DNA from: an uncultured Clostridia bacterium
Lineage (GTDB): Bacteria; Bacillota; Clostridia; Oscillospirales; Acutalibacteraceae
Length of the DNA: 64,000 nucleotides
Assembly (NCBI GenBank): GCA_946500295.1
Contig: CAMMVF010000011.1
Span: 1-64,000, forward strand
Direction of reading: 5' to 3'
The first letter of the stretch is position 1; each line of letters starts with the position of its first letter. Positions 7,008 to 15,234 of the stretch are shown here, piece by piece. Under the pieces are notes generated by a model. That model saw nothing but the letters and a program-made list of their open reading frames with translations. It was not told the DNA's origin and made no database searches. Both the position numbers and the translations under genes were made by a program.

Positions 7008-7565
7008 ATGAAAATAGGTAAGAAGCAGATAGTTTTCGCCTCTCTGGTTTTGGCACTGGGAGCGGCTGTGTACTTGAATTGGCAGTTTTCCGATACAAAC
7101 CTGGTGCAAACGGGAGCCGAGCAGACAATAGGGGAGGCTCAGCTTGTCAGTAATCAGAGTGATGAAAGCACAAAAGAGGATAGCAATAATTCAAAAACCG
7201 AGTCTGAATCAAAGGACAGCGAATCTTACTTTTCAACTGTAAGAACCGACAGGCAGCGTTCTCAGGATGAGGCTGTAGATCTGGCAAAGGAAATACTGGA
7301 GTCGGCTGAGAGCGATGAGGCTGCAAAAACAGAGGCTGTCGCCTCCGCTGAAAAAATTGCAAGTATTTATCAGCAGCAATCAAATATTGAGAGCCTGCTC
7401 AAGGCTAAGGGCTTTTCAGACTGCGTTGTATTTATTCAAAACGGAGAGTGCAGCGTTGTTCTGAAAAAATCCGAAATCAAGGAGGACACTAATCTCGTAG
7501 TTAAGGACATAGTAAGCGGTCAAGCTGATATTGAGCTTGAAAGCATCAAGATAACCGGGGTATAG
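7008..7565 (+). CDS. spoIIIAH: Stage III sporulation protein AH
   Basis: 185-residue protein with a short basic N-terminus, a membrane segment (about 7-23), a charged linker (about 45-85) and a C-terminal YscJ/FliF-like ring-building domain that pairs with SpoIIQ across the septum. ATG at 7008 follows GGAGG; in-frame codons upstream lie inside spoIIIAG. Last gene of the operon. No obvious terminator follows in the 170-bp gap. spoIIQ is not in the window. Confidence 0.92.
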   Translation: MKIGKKQIVFASLVLALGAAVYLNWQFSDTNLVQTGAEQTIGEAQLVSNQSDESTKEDSNNSKTESESKDSESYFSTVRTDRQRSQDEAVDLAKEILESAESDEAAKTEAVASAEKIASIYQQQSNIESLLKAKGFSDCVVFIQNGECSVVLKKSEIKEDTNLVVKDIVSGQADIELESIKITGV

Positions 7566-7734
7566 TAATCATTATAGAGATATTTGCCGTATTATTTGTT
7601 ACATATAATAAGTTGTATAATCAGAATAATACCTGTGATATACCTATGATAACGGATAACAGGAAGTAAAAGGAATATTTTTTTATGAATAATCTGTTAA
7701 AATATTTACAATATATTAAATTGGAGGGATTTGA

Positions 7735-8073
7735 ATGCAGCAAAGAAGTATTCCGCTGTACATAATTTTGTCAATTGTTACCTGCGGTATTTTTGGACTT
7801 GTGTGGTTTGTAATGATTACAAACGACCTTAACCAGTTGGAGGGTAACCCACAGGCTACTTCGGGTGGTCTTTCACTGCTTTTGACAATCGTTACTTGCG
7901 GTATTTACGGTCTTTATTGGGCTTTCAAGTGCGGAGAGAAGATTGACAATATCAAGAGTTCTCGTGGTATTGCATCAAGCAACAGCGGTATTTTATACCT
8001 CATCCTTTATCTTGTAACAGGCGGTATAATTTCCTACGCTCTCATTCAAAATGAGCTCAACAAGCTGGTTTAA
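7735..8073 (+). CDS. DUF4234-like small membrane protein
   Basis: 112 residues with three hydrophobic segments (about 7-27, 46-64 and 84-104) and a repeated I-V-T-C-G-I-(F/Y)-G-L motif in the first two, the hallmark I associate with DUF4234. Function unknown. RBS TTGGAGGGA lies 8 bp upstream of the ATG. It precedes a DUF2752 gene by 9 bp, probably as one transcript. The 169-bp gap before it is AT-rich and holds no other gene that I can support. Confidence 0.8.
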   Translation: MQQRSIPLYIILSIVTCGIFGLVWFVMITNDLNQLEGNPQATSGGLSLLLTIVTCGIYGLYWAFKCGEKIDNIKSSRGIASSNSGILYLILYLVTGGIISYALIQNELNKLV

Positions 8074-8082
8074 TTTTACCTG

Positions 8083-8469
8083 ATGAGAAAAAGAGCAATA
8101 AGGGTGTTGGTGATTTTCGGTGTGCTGCTGGCACTGGGTGCGGCATACGCCGTATTCACCACAATTACAGGCATAGGTATTCCATGTGTGTTTCACTCAG
8201 TGACCGGATTAAAATGTCCCGGCTGCGGTGTTTCCAGAATGATAATATCTCTTGTTCACTTGGATTTTGCTGCGGCCTTTCATTACAATGCTGCCTTATT
8301 TGTTCTTATCCCTGTATTCCTGATTCTGGCTTTTAGTCTGATTTTCAGGTATATCAGGTTGGGTACGCAAAAATTAAGCAGAGGACAATCAATTACAGTT
8401 ATTGTGATGATTGTCCTCCTTGTATTATTTGGAATCGTGAGAAATTTACCCGGATTTGAATACTTGTAA
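8083..8469 (+). CDS. DUF2752-like membrane protein
   Basis: 128 residues with hydrophobic segments at about 7-25, 67-88 and 105-120, and a C-P-G-C-G-V-S-R motif (about 45-52) typical of DUF2752. Function unknown; the CxxC pair suggests metal or redox chemistry but that is inference. It is followed immediately by a strong terminator, so it ends a two-gene unit. Confidence 0.8.
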   Translation: MRKRAIRVLVIFGVLLALGAAYAVFTTITGIGIPCVFHSVTGLKCPGCGVSRMIISLVHLDFAAAFHYNAALFVLIPVFLILAFSLIFRYIRLGTQKLSRGQSITVIVMIVLLVLFGIVRNLPGFEYL

Positions 8470-8475
8470 TCCTTT

Positions 8476-8499
8476 GGACGGCGTAAGCCGTCCTTTTTT
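8476..8499 (+). terminator. Rho-independent terminator after DUF2752 gene
   Basis: GGACGGC-GTAA-GCCGTCC (7-bp perfect stem) followed by six T's. Confidence 0.93.
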
Positions 8500-8631
8500 A
8501 TAAAATACAGGAAACTTAGCTTTGATAAAGAATTTTATGACTTTTTTGTATAAAAAATCTCCTATTTCAAAAAATATAGATGCAACATTTTTGTTGATTT
8601 TGTAATTGATGAATAAGGAGATTAATATAAA

Positions 8632-9174
8632 ATGAAAGCTACAGGAATAGTGAGAAGAATAGACGACTTGGGCAGAGTAGTAATCCCAAAGGAGATAAGG
8701 CGTACGCTGAGAATCAAGGAGGGCGCACCGCTTGAAATATATACTGATGTGAACGGAGAGGTGATTTTTAAAAAATACTCGCCCATGGGTGAGCTTGTTT
8801 CGTTTGCTTCTTTATATGCTGAGGTTTTAGCTAAGGTTTCCGGTATGCCGATTATAATCAGCGACTGCGAAAACATCATCGCTGCATCTGGCGTGTCAAA
8901 GAGAGAATTTCTTGAAAGAAGGCTTAGCCCGGTAGTAGAGGAAATGATGGAGGCCAGACGAAGTTACCTTTCAAAGGTCGGTGAGGGCGGAGAGGTGCGT
9001 CCTGTCGAGCAGATGGAGCACTGCGCAAGCGTAATTTATCCGATTATTTCTTCGGGCGATGTAATAGGCAGCGTAATCATGCTGCACAATGACGAAAAAA
9101 CACCGCCTACGGAAACCGAGTTGAAGCTTGTACAGTCAGCTGCGGTATTTTTGGGAAAACAAATGGAGGAATAA
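8632..9174 (+). CDS. spoVT: Stage V sporulation regulator SpoVT
   Basis: AbrB-family transcription factor that tunes late forespore (SigG) genes in Bacillus. The N-terminal swapped-hairpin DNA-binding domain is clear (MKATGIVRRIDDLGRVVIPK, about 1-50), followed by a GAF-like domain (about 55-178). At 180 residues it is full length. RBS AAGGAG precedes the ATG. It stands alone between a terminator and a large inverted repeat. I could not identify a convincing SigG promoter. Confidence 0.95.
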   Translation: MKATGIVRRIDDLGRVVIPKEIRRTLRIKEGAPLEIYTDVNGEVIFKKYSPMGELVSFASLYAEVLAKVSGMPIIISDCENIIAASGVSKREFLERRLSPVVEEMMEARRSYLSKVGEGGEVRPVEQMEHCASVIYPIISSGDVIGSVIMLHNDEKTPPTETELKLVQSAAVFLGKQMEE

Positions 9175-9183
9175 ATCCTCATC

Positions 9184-9240
9184 ATTATGCCGGACTGAGA
9201 AGAAAATTAGCTTGTTTTCTATTAATCGGTCCGGCGTAAT
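9184..9240. repeat. Large stem-loop downstream of spoVT
   Basis: Arms 9184-9196 and 9228-9240 form a 13-bp stem (two G-U pairs) around GCCGGAC/GTCCGGC. A second, inner inverted repeat (AGAAAA/TTTTCT) lies in the loop, giving a two-tier fold. There is no T-run, so it is not a standard terminator. It may stabilise the spoVT 3' end. Confidence 0.6.
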
Positions 9241-9285
9241 GGGGTATAGTTTACAAAAATGTTATAATATAGCTTGACCTAAAAC

Positions 9286-9315
9286 TTGAATTCAAAGCCT
9301 TGTTTGTGATATAAT
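9286..9315 (+). promoter_or_regulatory. Promoter upstream of pseudokinase gene
   Basis: TTGAAT (9286-9291), 18-bp spacer, TATAAT (9310-9315), about 30 bp upstream of the ATG. Confidence 0.6.
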
Positions 9316-9345
9316 ACTCTCGATAATGCGAAAGAAGGTGTTTTA

Positions 9346-11085
9346 ATGCCCGAGTTATGCTTAGGGTGTATGAAGGAGACTAACGGTGAGGATATATGTC
9401 CTAACTGTGGCTTCGATAAAAATACACAGCAGAAAGCGCCGTTTTTACCATTGGGTGAAAGGCTTCGGGATAGGTACATAGTGGGCAAGATAATAGCAAA
9501 CTGTACCGATTCCGCCACATATATCGGATATGATGACACAACAGATACAGTAGTTAATGTCTGCGAGTTTCTGCCGGCGGGCTTGTGTACTCGCTCGAGT
9601 GAGGATAATTCGCTGGTTCCGAATCCGGGCAGCGAGACGGTATACCATAATTATCTTGATGAATTTAGAACAATATACACAAAGGTTAAAAAATTCAGTG
9701 AGCTTAGCGCCACAACAAATATCCTCGATATTTTTGATGAAAACGGAACAGTGTACGCCATTGAGGAGGTTGACGATGTAATACCTTTTGAGGAGTACAT
9801 TGAGCGTAGCGGAGACACAATGGAATGGGACGCAGCACGCCCGCTTTTTATGCCATTGCTTTCAGCTCTTTCACAGATGAATCAGGACGGGCTTTACCAT
9901 CTTGGAGTAGCTCCGGATAATTTGGTAGTCACTTCATCTGGCAAGATCAGATTGATAAACTTCGCTATCAATGAGGTTCGCCAAAAGGGTCATAAGGTAG
10001 CTGATGTTCTTTATTCCGGATGTAGTGCACCTGAGCAATACGACAAAAACGGAGTTGTAGATGAGCAGACCGAAATTTACGGTTTCACAGCTACATTGTT
10101 TTACGCTTTATCAGGTAAGTTGCCGGCTGACGCTGTGAAGCGCAAGGAGGACGGCAGGCTCTTGATAAGCACTAATGTTGTAAAAAAGCTCCCTCCGCAT
10201 GTTGTTTCTGCTTTGGCAAACGGTCTCCAGGTTGATAAGGCGCAGCGTATTCCTGATTTTGAAACCATGCGTGCTCAACTTAGCGCAGCGCCCACTGTTA
10301 AGGCTATTCAAGAAGAAATTGCCAGACCGGCTGTTGTTCCTGAAATAGAGGAGGAGTCGGAAGAAAAGAAGGGAATTTCAAACTTTGCTTGGGGTTTAAT
10401 CGCAGCAGTAATTGCCCTAGTAGTATTTTCTGCGGTTGGGTTTTATTGGGTTTCTACTAATCCATTTGATGGCCTTTTTACTCCAAATACAGAGCAGACT
10501 GATCCTACTTCTACTACGGACGCCACCGAGAATGTGGCTGATGACTTCACCTATCCGCGTGACAGTGAATTTTTCCGTGTCCCTAATTTTGTAGGTATGA
10601 AGCTTGAGGACGCTCAAACTCTTGCCGAAGAGAGCGACGGCGAGTATAAGATAGTTAAAACCGTAGACGATGCGTTTAGCGACGATGTGGCAGAAGGATT
10701 TATATGTTCTCAATCGCCTGAGGGAAGGACTACGATAAACAGAGGCCAAAATGGTGTGACGATAGCAGTCACAGTAAGCAAAGGTTCGCAGACAAGGGTT
10801 TTGCCGGAGATCGACAATATGACCTATGAGCAAGCCTTACAGGCTCTTTCCAGCGAGCATCTTCTTACTACAGTTGTTATGGAGTTCGATGACGATGTAG
10901 CCGAGAACTCCGTCATAGGCTACCAGGATCACAAGGCTGGAGATAAGGTCGATTACGGTTCAGAGGTTACCATTGTAGTAAGTTTGGGAGCAAAGCCTGA
11001 ATCCTCGAGCAGTGATACAAGCTCATTCACAGCAAGCGAGGCTATTTCCTTTATTGACGATGACTCGTCAAGCTCATCAGAATGA
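9346..11085 (+). CDS. Zinc-ribbon, pseudokinase, two-PASTA membrane protein
   Basis: 579 residues. Zinc ribbon with C5, C8, C18, C21; kinase-like fold at about 40-310; one membrane segment (about 347-369); two PASTA repeats (about 411-479 and 483-548); Ser-rich tail. It resembles PrkC/PknB-type Ser/Thr kinases, whose PASTA domains sense peptidoglycan outside the cell. The catalytic residues are gone, however. The position of the ATP-binding Lys reads VNVCEF, the HRD-equivalent is HLGVAPDN (184-192) without the Asp, and DFG reads NFA (205-207). The APE motif (SAPEQY) is kept. So it is probably a cell-wall-linked pseudokinase or scaffold. No phosphatase gene accompanies it, unlike the usual prpC-prkC pair. 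Domain calls are firm; the role is inferred. Confidence 0.85.
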   Translation: MPELCLGCMKETNGEDICPNCGFDKNTQQKAPFLPLGERLRDRYIVGKIIANCTDSATYIGYDDTTDTVVNVCEFLPAGLCTRSSEDNSLVPNPGSETVYHNYLDEFRTIYTKVKKFSELSATTNILDIFDENGTVYAIEEVDDVIPFEEYIERSGDTMEWDAARPLFMPLLSALSQMNQDGLYHLGVAPDNLVVTSSGKIRLINFAINEVRQKGHKVADVLYSGCSAPEQYDKNGVVDEQTEIYGFTATLFYALSGKLPADAVKRKEDGRLLISTNVVKKLPPHVVSALANGLQVDKAQRIPDFETMRAQLSAAPTVKAIQEEIARPAVVPEIEEESEEKKGISNFAWGLIAAVIALVVFSAVGFYWVSTNPFDGLFTPNTEQTDPTSTTDATENVADDFTYPRDSEFFRVPNFVGMKLEDAQTLAEESDGEYKIVKTVDDAFSDDVAEGFICSQSPEGRTTINRGQNGVTIAVTVSKGSQTRVLPEIDNMTYEQALQALSSEHLLTTVVMEFDDDVAENSVIGYQDHKAGDKVDYGSEVTIVVSLGAKPESSSSDTSSFTASEAISFIDDDSSSSSE

Positions 11086-11118
11086 GATAACATTTTTTAA
11101 AACTAAATTAAATGTATT

Positions 11119-11144
11119 TACCGCCCCTTTAGGGGCGGTATTTT
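11119..11144 (+). terminator. Terminator after pseudokinase gene
   Basis: TACCGCCCCT-TT-AGGGGCGGTA, a perfect 10-bp stem, then TTTT. Confidence 0.9.
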
Positions 11145-11165
11145 ATAGCGATAATTGTTCTGCTT

Positions 11166-11330
11166 ATAACCAAGTCGCCGATGTCCCCCGCCTCTATAGG
11201 CGGCGGGGGACATTCAGGGTTTCGGTGGGGTATTATACCCCACCGAAACCCTGAGGAGCAAAGCTCCCCGGTGATGGTTGCAATCGTCGCAGGCGTGATC
11301 AAACGAGCTTGTCACGCAGGCGATGATTTA
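11166..11330 (+). repeat. Structured intergenic repeat, copy 1
   Basis: 165 bp beginning TAACCAAGTCGCC and ending GGCGATGATTTA. It holds a perfect 10-bp hairpin (11183-11192 with 11202-11211), a perfect 18-bp hairpin (11215-11232 with 11236-11253), a short GGAGC/GCTCC hairpin, and a closing stem around GCGTGA/TCACGC. Copies 2 (18521-18688) and 3 (39354-39420) share both ends. No coding capacity is conserved. Probably a MITE-like or REP-like element; family not recognised. Confidence 0.85.
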
Positions 11331-11338
11331 AAAACGAA

Positions 11339-11372
11339 AACAGGCTGTCCTGTAATATCACGACAGCCTGTT
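11339..11372. repeat. Inverted repeat just after repeat copy 1
   Basis: AACAGGCTGTC (11339-11349) pairs perfectly with GACAGCCTGTT (11362-11372) across 12 bp. No T-run follows on the + strand; on the minus strand an interrupted T-run follows. The rest of 11373-11499 is AT-rich and shows nothing else. Confidence 0.6.
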
Positions 11373-11499
11373 GTAAGTTTATATCTTGTATTGTTGAAGT
11401 TTTTTTAAAACTGTGATAAAATCTACTTGATTTATATTGCGAAATTGCGAATTTGCTTTATTTCGCTTTGGGTAAAATTTATACTGTGGAGGTAGTAGC

Positions 11500-12408
11500 A
11501 TGAGGCTGTTGGTTAGCGGAGGTACTGTATTTGCAAGTAGATTTACTGCAGAGTATTTTGCCACTAGGGGACATGAGGTCTTTGTTATCAACAGAAACAG
11601 CCGTCCGCAAAGTCCGGGAGTAAAATTGATCAACTGTGATCGTCATGCTCTTGGAGATGTATTGAAGCCATATTCTTTTGATGCAGTATTGGATATAACT
11701 GCTTATACCCATGATGACGTGAGCGCTTTGTCCGAAGCACTCGGGGAGTTTGGCGTCTATATCATGGTTAGCTCAAGCGCAGTTTATCCTCAAACTCTCC
11801 CTCAGCCTTTTAATGAAGCTCAGCCCTGTGGTAAAAATATCTACTGGGGCGACTACGGTCTTAATAAAATTGAGGCTGAAAGATATCTTCTTGAAAAAGT
11901 TCCAAACTCTTATATTATCAGACCGCCATATCTTTATGGTAAAATGAACAATTTGTACCGTGAGGCTTTTGTCTTTGACTGTGCTGAAAGAAACAGACCA
12001 TTTTATATCCCGAAGGACGGGAAAATGCCGCTTCAATTTTTTGATATTGAGGATATGTGCAAATTTATTGAAATCCTGATCAAGAGCCGACCGCATCAAC
12101 GGATTTTCAATGTGGGTAACTCCCAGACAGTTGATATCTGCGAATGGGTGAGGCTTTGTTATGGTGTACTTGACAAAAAGCCTGAATTGATTTATGTAAA
12201 CGGTCGAATCTCTCAGCGCAATTACTTTCCTTTCCTGGACTATGCTTATGTGCTTGACGTCAGTAAGCAAAATGAACTTATGAGCGATACCAAGCCACTG
12301 GTGCTCGGCTTGCGAGAATCCTACGATTGGTACAAGGATAATAAGGAGCAAGTGCGTATCAAGCCTCTAATGGATTATATTGATGAGCACTTAAAGGACT
12401 TATCATAA
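11500..12408 (+). CDS. NAD-dependent epimerase/dehydratase family protein
   Basis: 302-residue extended short-chain dehydrogenase. The N-terminal Rossmann motif is atypical (VSGGTVFASRF rather than GxxGxxG). A catalytic Y-x-x-x-K-like pair is seen in YGLNKIEAE (about 125-130), and Ser-Ser-Ala (SSSAVYP) precedes it. The fold resembles plant CSP41-type and bacterial nucleotide-sugar epimerases; the substrate cannot be told. ATG follows GGAGGT by 6 bp. Single gene, convergent with the XRE regulator. Confidence 0.75.
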   Translation: MRLLVSGGTVFASRFTAEYFATRGHEVFVINRNSRPQSPGVKLINCDRHALGDVLKPYSFDAVLDITAYTHDDVSALSEALGEFGVYIMVSSSAVYPQTLPQPFNEAQPCGKNIYWGDYGLNKIEAERYLLEKVPNSYIIRPPYLYGKMNNLYREAFVFDCAERNRPFYIPKDGKMPLQFFDIEDMCKFIEILIKSRPHQRIFNVGNSQTVDICEWVRLCYGVLDKKPELIYVNGRISQRNYFPFLDYAYVLDVSKQNELMSDTKPLVLGLRESYDWYKDNKEQVRIKPLMDYIDEHLKDLS

Positions 12409-12456
12409 AAATGTGATACTGATATTGCATAAATCGCAAAAGAGATAACGTTTGAG

Positions 12457-13158
12457 TTACTGATTATTTATTCTTGCATTATTTTCACAGAGCTGAATCA
12501 AGCTGAATAGAGAAGAAGCGTATAGCGGATACTTTTTTAAAATTATATCTTGAGATAATGGAGGTACTCGCTCGGGCTTTACACTGTCAAATCCACCACA
12601 GTTCATTCCCTGAGCTAATGAGGCGGCATACGTCTCCGACAGCCCTTGCATAGCTGTCATGATTCCGTTGCAGATTCTGCCGTCGATCGAGAATATTCCC
12701 TCGGGATTTTTATTTCCCGAGCAATAAATCATCCTGAACATCTTGTAAACAGAGAACATCAAATAATTCGATACCTCGGTCGTAAGCCCCTTGTTTCCTA
12801 TATTGTTCAGCAGTTCATAAATCAGCTCGATAGAATTTATAATTAGCTTTTTGTTCAGCACATTGAGCAGATTGTTTTTTACCGCTTGCTTCGGTGAGCT
12901 GTTTGTCTTTGCCTCAGGCAGTTCGTTTATGGTGATGGTAGCCCCGTTTCGCTGCGGAGTTCTGCCGAGAAGATAGTCTGCGGAGACATTGTAGTAATCC
13001 GCAACTTTTACTACGAAATCCAACCCACATTCTCTTATTCCTTTTTCATAATGCGAAAGTAAAGCCTGAGATATGCCGAGTTCAGCCGCAACCTGTTTTT
13101 GGCTCAGACCCTTTTCCTTTCGCAGCAATGAGATAATCCTTGGAAAGTCTTTGTTCAT
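12457..13158 (-). CDS. XRE-family transcriptional regulator
   Basis: 233 residues. The N-terminal helix-turn-helix (about 6-62; GLSQKQVAAELGISQALLSH) is of the Cro/C1 type, followed by NVSADYLLG, the usual end of that domain. The C-terminal 150 residues are helical and unrecognised. It is the only protein gene I accept on the minus strand. Its start is 132 bp from a divergent phosphatase gene, and two short palindromes in that gap are candidate operators. RBS AAGGGTG. The regulated function is unknown. Confidence 0.85.
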   Translation of the reverse strand: MNKDFPRIISLLRKEKGLSQKQVAAELGISQALLSHYEKGIRECGLDFVVKVADYYNVSADYLLGRTPQRNGATITINELPEAKTNSSPKQAVKNNLLNVLNKKLIINSIELIYELLNNIGNKGLTTEVSNYLMFSVYKMFRMIYCSGNKNPEGIFSIDGRICNGIMTAMQGLSETYAASLAQGMNCGGFDSVKPERVPPLSQDIILKKYPLYASSLFSLIQLCENNARINNQ

Positions 13159-13188
13159 GTTCGCACCCTTAAATTATTATTAAACAAA

Positions 13189-13224
13189 AATTACAACGCT
13201 GTAATTAATATACGAATAGTATAT
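13189..13224. promoter_or_regulatory. Two palindromes in divergent promoter region
   Basis: AATTACA-ACGC-TGTAATT (13189-13206, 7-bp arms) and ATATAC-GAATA-GTATAT (13208-13224, 6-bp arms) lie side by side between the XRE gene and the phosphatase gene. They are candidate operators for the XRE protein, by position only. Confidence 0.45.
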
Positions 13225-13290
13225 ATTAAAATCAACAATTTGTAAAGTGTATCATCTTCGTCATTATTACAGTTTTTTAAGGAGTTATTT

Positions 13291-13929
13291 ATGAAAACCT
13301 ACCAAATTCACCTTATTCGCCATGGCTTGACTGCTGAAAATGAAACTGGAAAGTACATAGGAAGTACTGATGTTCCCTTATCTCCTAAGGGCATCGCACT
13401 GCTGAATAAATATTCAGAGGAGTTTGATTATCCCGGCGTACCGTTAGTATTTTCAAGTCCTCTTCAACGCTGCGTTCAAACAGCGGGAATTCTTTATCCT
13501 GCAATTACTCCCCAAATAATCGGTGACCTATCCGAATGTAACTTTGGAGATTGGGAGGGAAAAACCGCCGCAGAGCTGAGTTCAGATGAGAGATTTTCAA
13601 AATGGCTCGCGAATTCCGCTGAAGTTGCTCCGCCGAACGGTGAGAGCGGAAAGGCTTTTTTAAAAAGAATATGTTCGGCCTTTGAGAAAGTAGTCTCAGA
13701 GCTTGTTGCATCAGGAGAAACAAGCGCCGTAGTAATAACTCACGGTGGAGTGATTATGAACCTGCTCTCTGTCTATGGATTGCCTCATGCCAAGCCCTAT
13801 GACTGGCAGATGGACTCGGGTTTTGGCTATTCGCTACGGATAAATACGTTGCTATGGCAGAGGGATAAGGTCTGTGAGGTCTATGCACTTGCGCCTTATA
13901 AAAAGCAGAGGAACGAGGATGAAGATTAA
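13291..13929 (+). CDS. Histidine phosphatase family protein (CobC/phosphoglycerate mutase-like)
   Basis: 212 residues with the catalytic L-I-R-H-G motif at the N-terminus (about 8-12), the family G-(S/T)-x-D-x-P-L-(S/T) segment, and the second His in T-H-G-G-V (about 151-155). It hydrolyses a phosphomonoester; candidates include alpha-ribazole phosphate (CobC). No cobalamin genes lie nearby, so the substrate is open. RBS AAGGAG. An intact, normal-length gene. Confidence 0.85.
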   Translation: MKTYQIHLIRHGLTAENETGKYIGSTDVPLSPKGIALLNKYSEEFDYPGVPLVFSSPLQRCVQTAGILYPAITPQIIGDLSECNFGDWEGKTAAELSSDERFSKWLANSAEVAPPNGESGKAFLKRICSAFEKVVSELVASGETSAVVITHGGVIMNLLSVYGLPHAKPYDWQMDSGFGYSLRINTLLWQRDKVCEVYALAPYKKQRNEDED

Positions 13930-14012
13930 TTTCTAATTGTAGCATAGTTTACATTCTGTGAGCTGTATTTGTGGCATAATTATAGTATCAAAACTGATTG
14001 GAGATAGTATAA

Positions 14013-15083
14013 ATGAAAAATTATAAGCTTGTTCTTTTAAAGGGCGACGGAATCGGCCCTGAAATCGTTGACGAGGCTGTCAAGGTGCTTAATAAGGCAG
14101 CCGATAAATTTGGGTTTACAGTAGAGTATGACGAGGCGCTGCTCGGCGGTTGCGCAATTGATGCAACAGGAGTTCCACTGCCTGATGAAACAGTTGCAAA
14201 GTGCAAGGCTGCTGACTCTGTTCTCCTCGGCGCCGTAGGCGGACCAAAGTGGGATACTTTGCCCGGCAATCTTCGTCCTGAGGCAGGGTTGCTCGGAATC
14301 AGAGGTGCATTAGGACTTTTTGCAAACCTTCGTCCGGCTGTAATTTTTGAACCGCTCAAGAACGCTTCTCCGCTAAAGGGCGAAATCATCGGCAAGGCTC
14401 TTGATATTATGGTAGTAAGAGAGCTCACAGGCGGCATCTACTTTGGCGAGAGAGGGCGAAAGGATGTAAATGGCAATCCGGCTGCCTATGATACAGAGCT
14501 TTATACCGTTCCGGAAATCGAGAGAATTGCCAGAGTTGCCTTTGAAATGGCTATGAACAGAAACAAGAAGCTCACAAGCGTTGATAAGGCTAATGTTCTG
14601 GAGTCCTCAAGACTGTGGAGAGAGACCGTTATCAGGGTTTCAAAGGAGTATCCCGAGGTTGAGCTCAACCACCTTTATGTAGATAACTGTGCAATGCAGC
14701 TCGTCAGAGATCCAGGTCAGTTCGATGTAATTGTGACCTCAAATATATTTGGCGATATCCTTTCAGATGAGGCTTCAATGATAAGCGGCTCTATCGGTAT
14801 GCTCGCTTCCGCAAGCCTCAATGAGAATAAAGCAGGACTTTATGAGCCAATTCACGGTTCTGCACCGGATATAGCAGGTCAGGGTATTGCAAACCCGCTG
14901 GCAACTATTCTTTCAGTGTCAATGATGCTCAAGCACTCGCTGGATCAGCCTGAAGCAGCAGATGCAATCGAAAAGGCAGTAGCCAAGGTGCTTGAAACTC
15001 ACAGAACTCCGGATATCTACACCGATGGCACTACAAAGGTAAGTACCAAGGAGATGGGCGACTTGGTTTGCTCCTTAATCTAA
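14013..15083 (+). CDS. leuB: 3-isopropylmalate dehydrogenase
   Basis: 356-residue decarboxylating NAD-dependent dehydrogenase of leucine synthesis (3-isopropylmalate to 2-oxoisocaproate). It shows the family start [11 protein letters not shown], the VGGPKWD segment, the substrate loop with RPEAGLL-IR and the C-terminal [12 protein letters not shown] nucleotide site. Full length. It is alone: leuA, leuC and leuD are not adjacent. A terminator follows 13 bp after the stop. Confidence 0.96.
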   Translation: MKNYKLVLLKGDGIGPEIVDEAVKVLNKAADKFGFTVEYDEALLGGCAIDATGVPLPDETVAKCKAADSVLLGAVGGPKWDTLPGNLRPEAGLLGIRGALGLFANLRPAVIFEPLKNASPLKGEIIGKALDIMVVRELTGGIYFGERGRKDVNGNPAAYDTELYTVPEIERIARVAFEMAMNRNKKLTSVDKANVLESSRLWRETVIRVSKEYPEVELNHLYVDNCAMQLVRDPGQFDVIVTSNIFGDILSDEASMISGSIGMLASASLNENKAGLYEPIHGSAPDIAGQGIANPLATILSVSMMLKHSLDQPEAADAIEKAVAKVLETHRTPDIYTDGTTKVSTKEMGDLVCSLI

Positions 15084-15096
15084 ATATGAGTATATC

Positions 15097-15125
15097 GACC
15101 GTATCCGTTGCGATACGGTCTTTTT
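15097..15125 (+). terminator. Terminator after leuB
   Basis: GACCGTATC (15097-15105) pairs with GATACGGTC (15112-15120), then TTTTTC. Confidence 0.92.
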
Positions 15126-15158
15126 CTGAGGAAAATACCAACATATGGGATTTCGCAC

Positions 15159-15187
15159 TTGTTAATAATTCTCCGGTGTGATATAAT
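15159..15187 (+). promoter_or_regulatory. Promoter of fhs
   Basis: TTGTTA (15159-15164), 17-bp spacer, TATAAT (15182-15187), 47 bp before the ATG. Confidence 0.7.
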
Positions 15188-15234
15188 TTTTTAGTATTCA
15201 CCCCATATGATTTGATACATAGGAGGAAAGCAAA

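Noticed and set aside
11166-11330. CRISPR array or tandem repeat
   Set aside because: The block is a set of different hairpins, not evenly spaced identical repeats, and no cas genes are present in the window.
11181-11408. Small protein sharing sequence with 18484-18735
   Set aside because: The similarity comes from the DNA repeat; hairpins cover most of it, the ribosome sites are missing and copy 3 breaks the frame.
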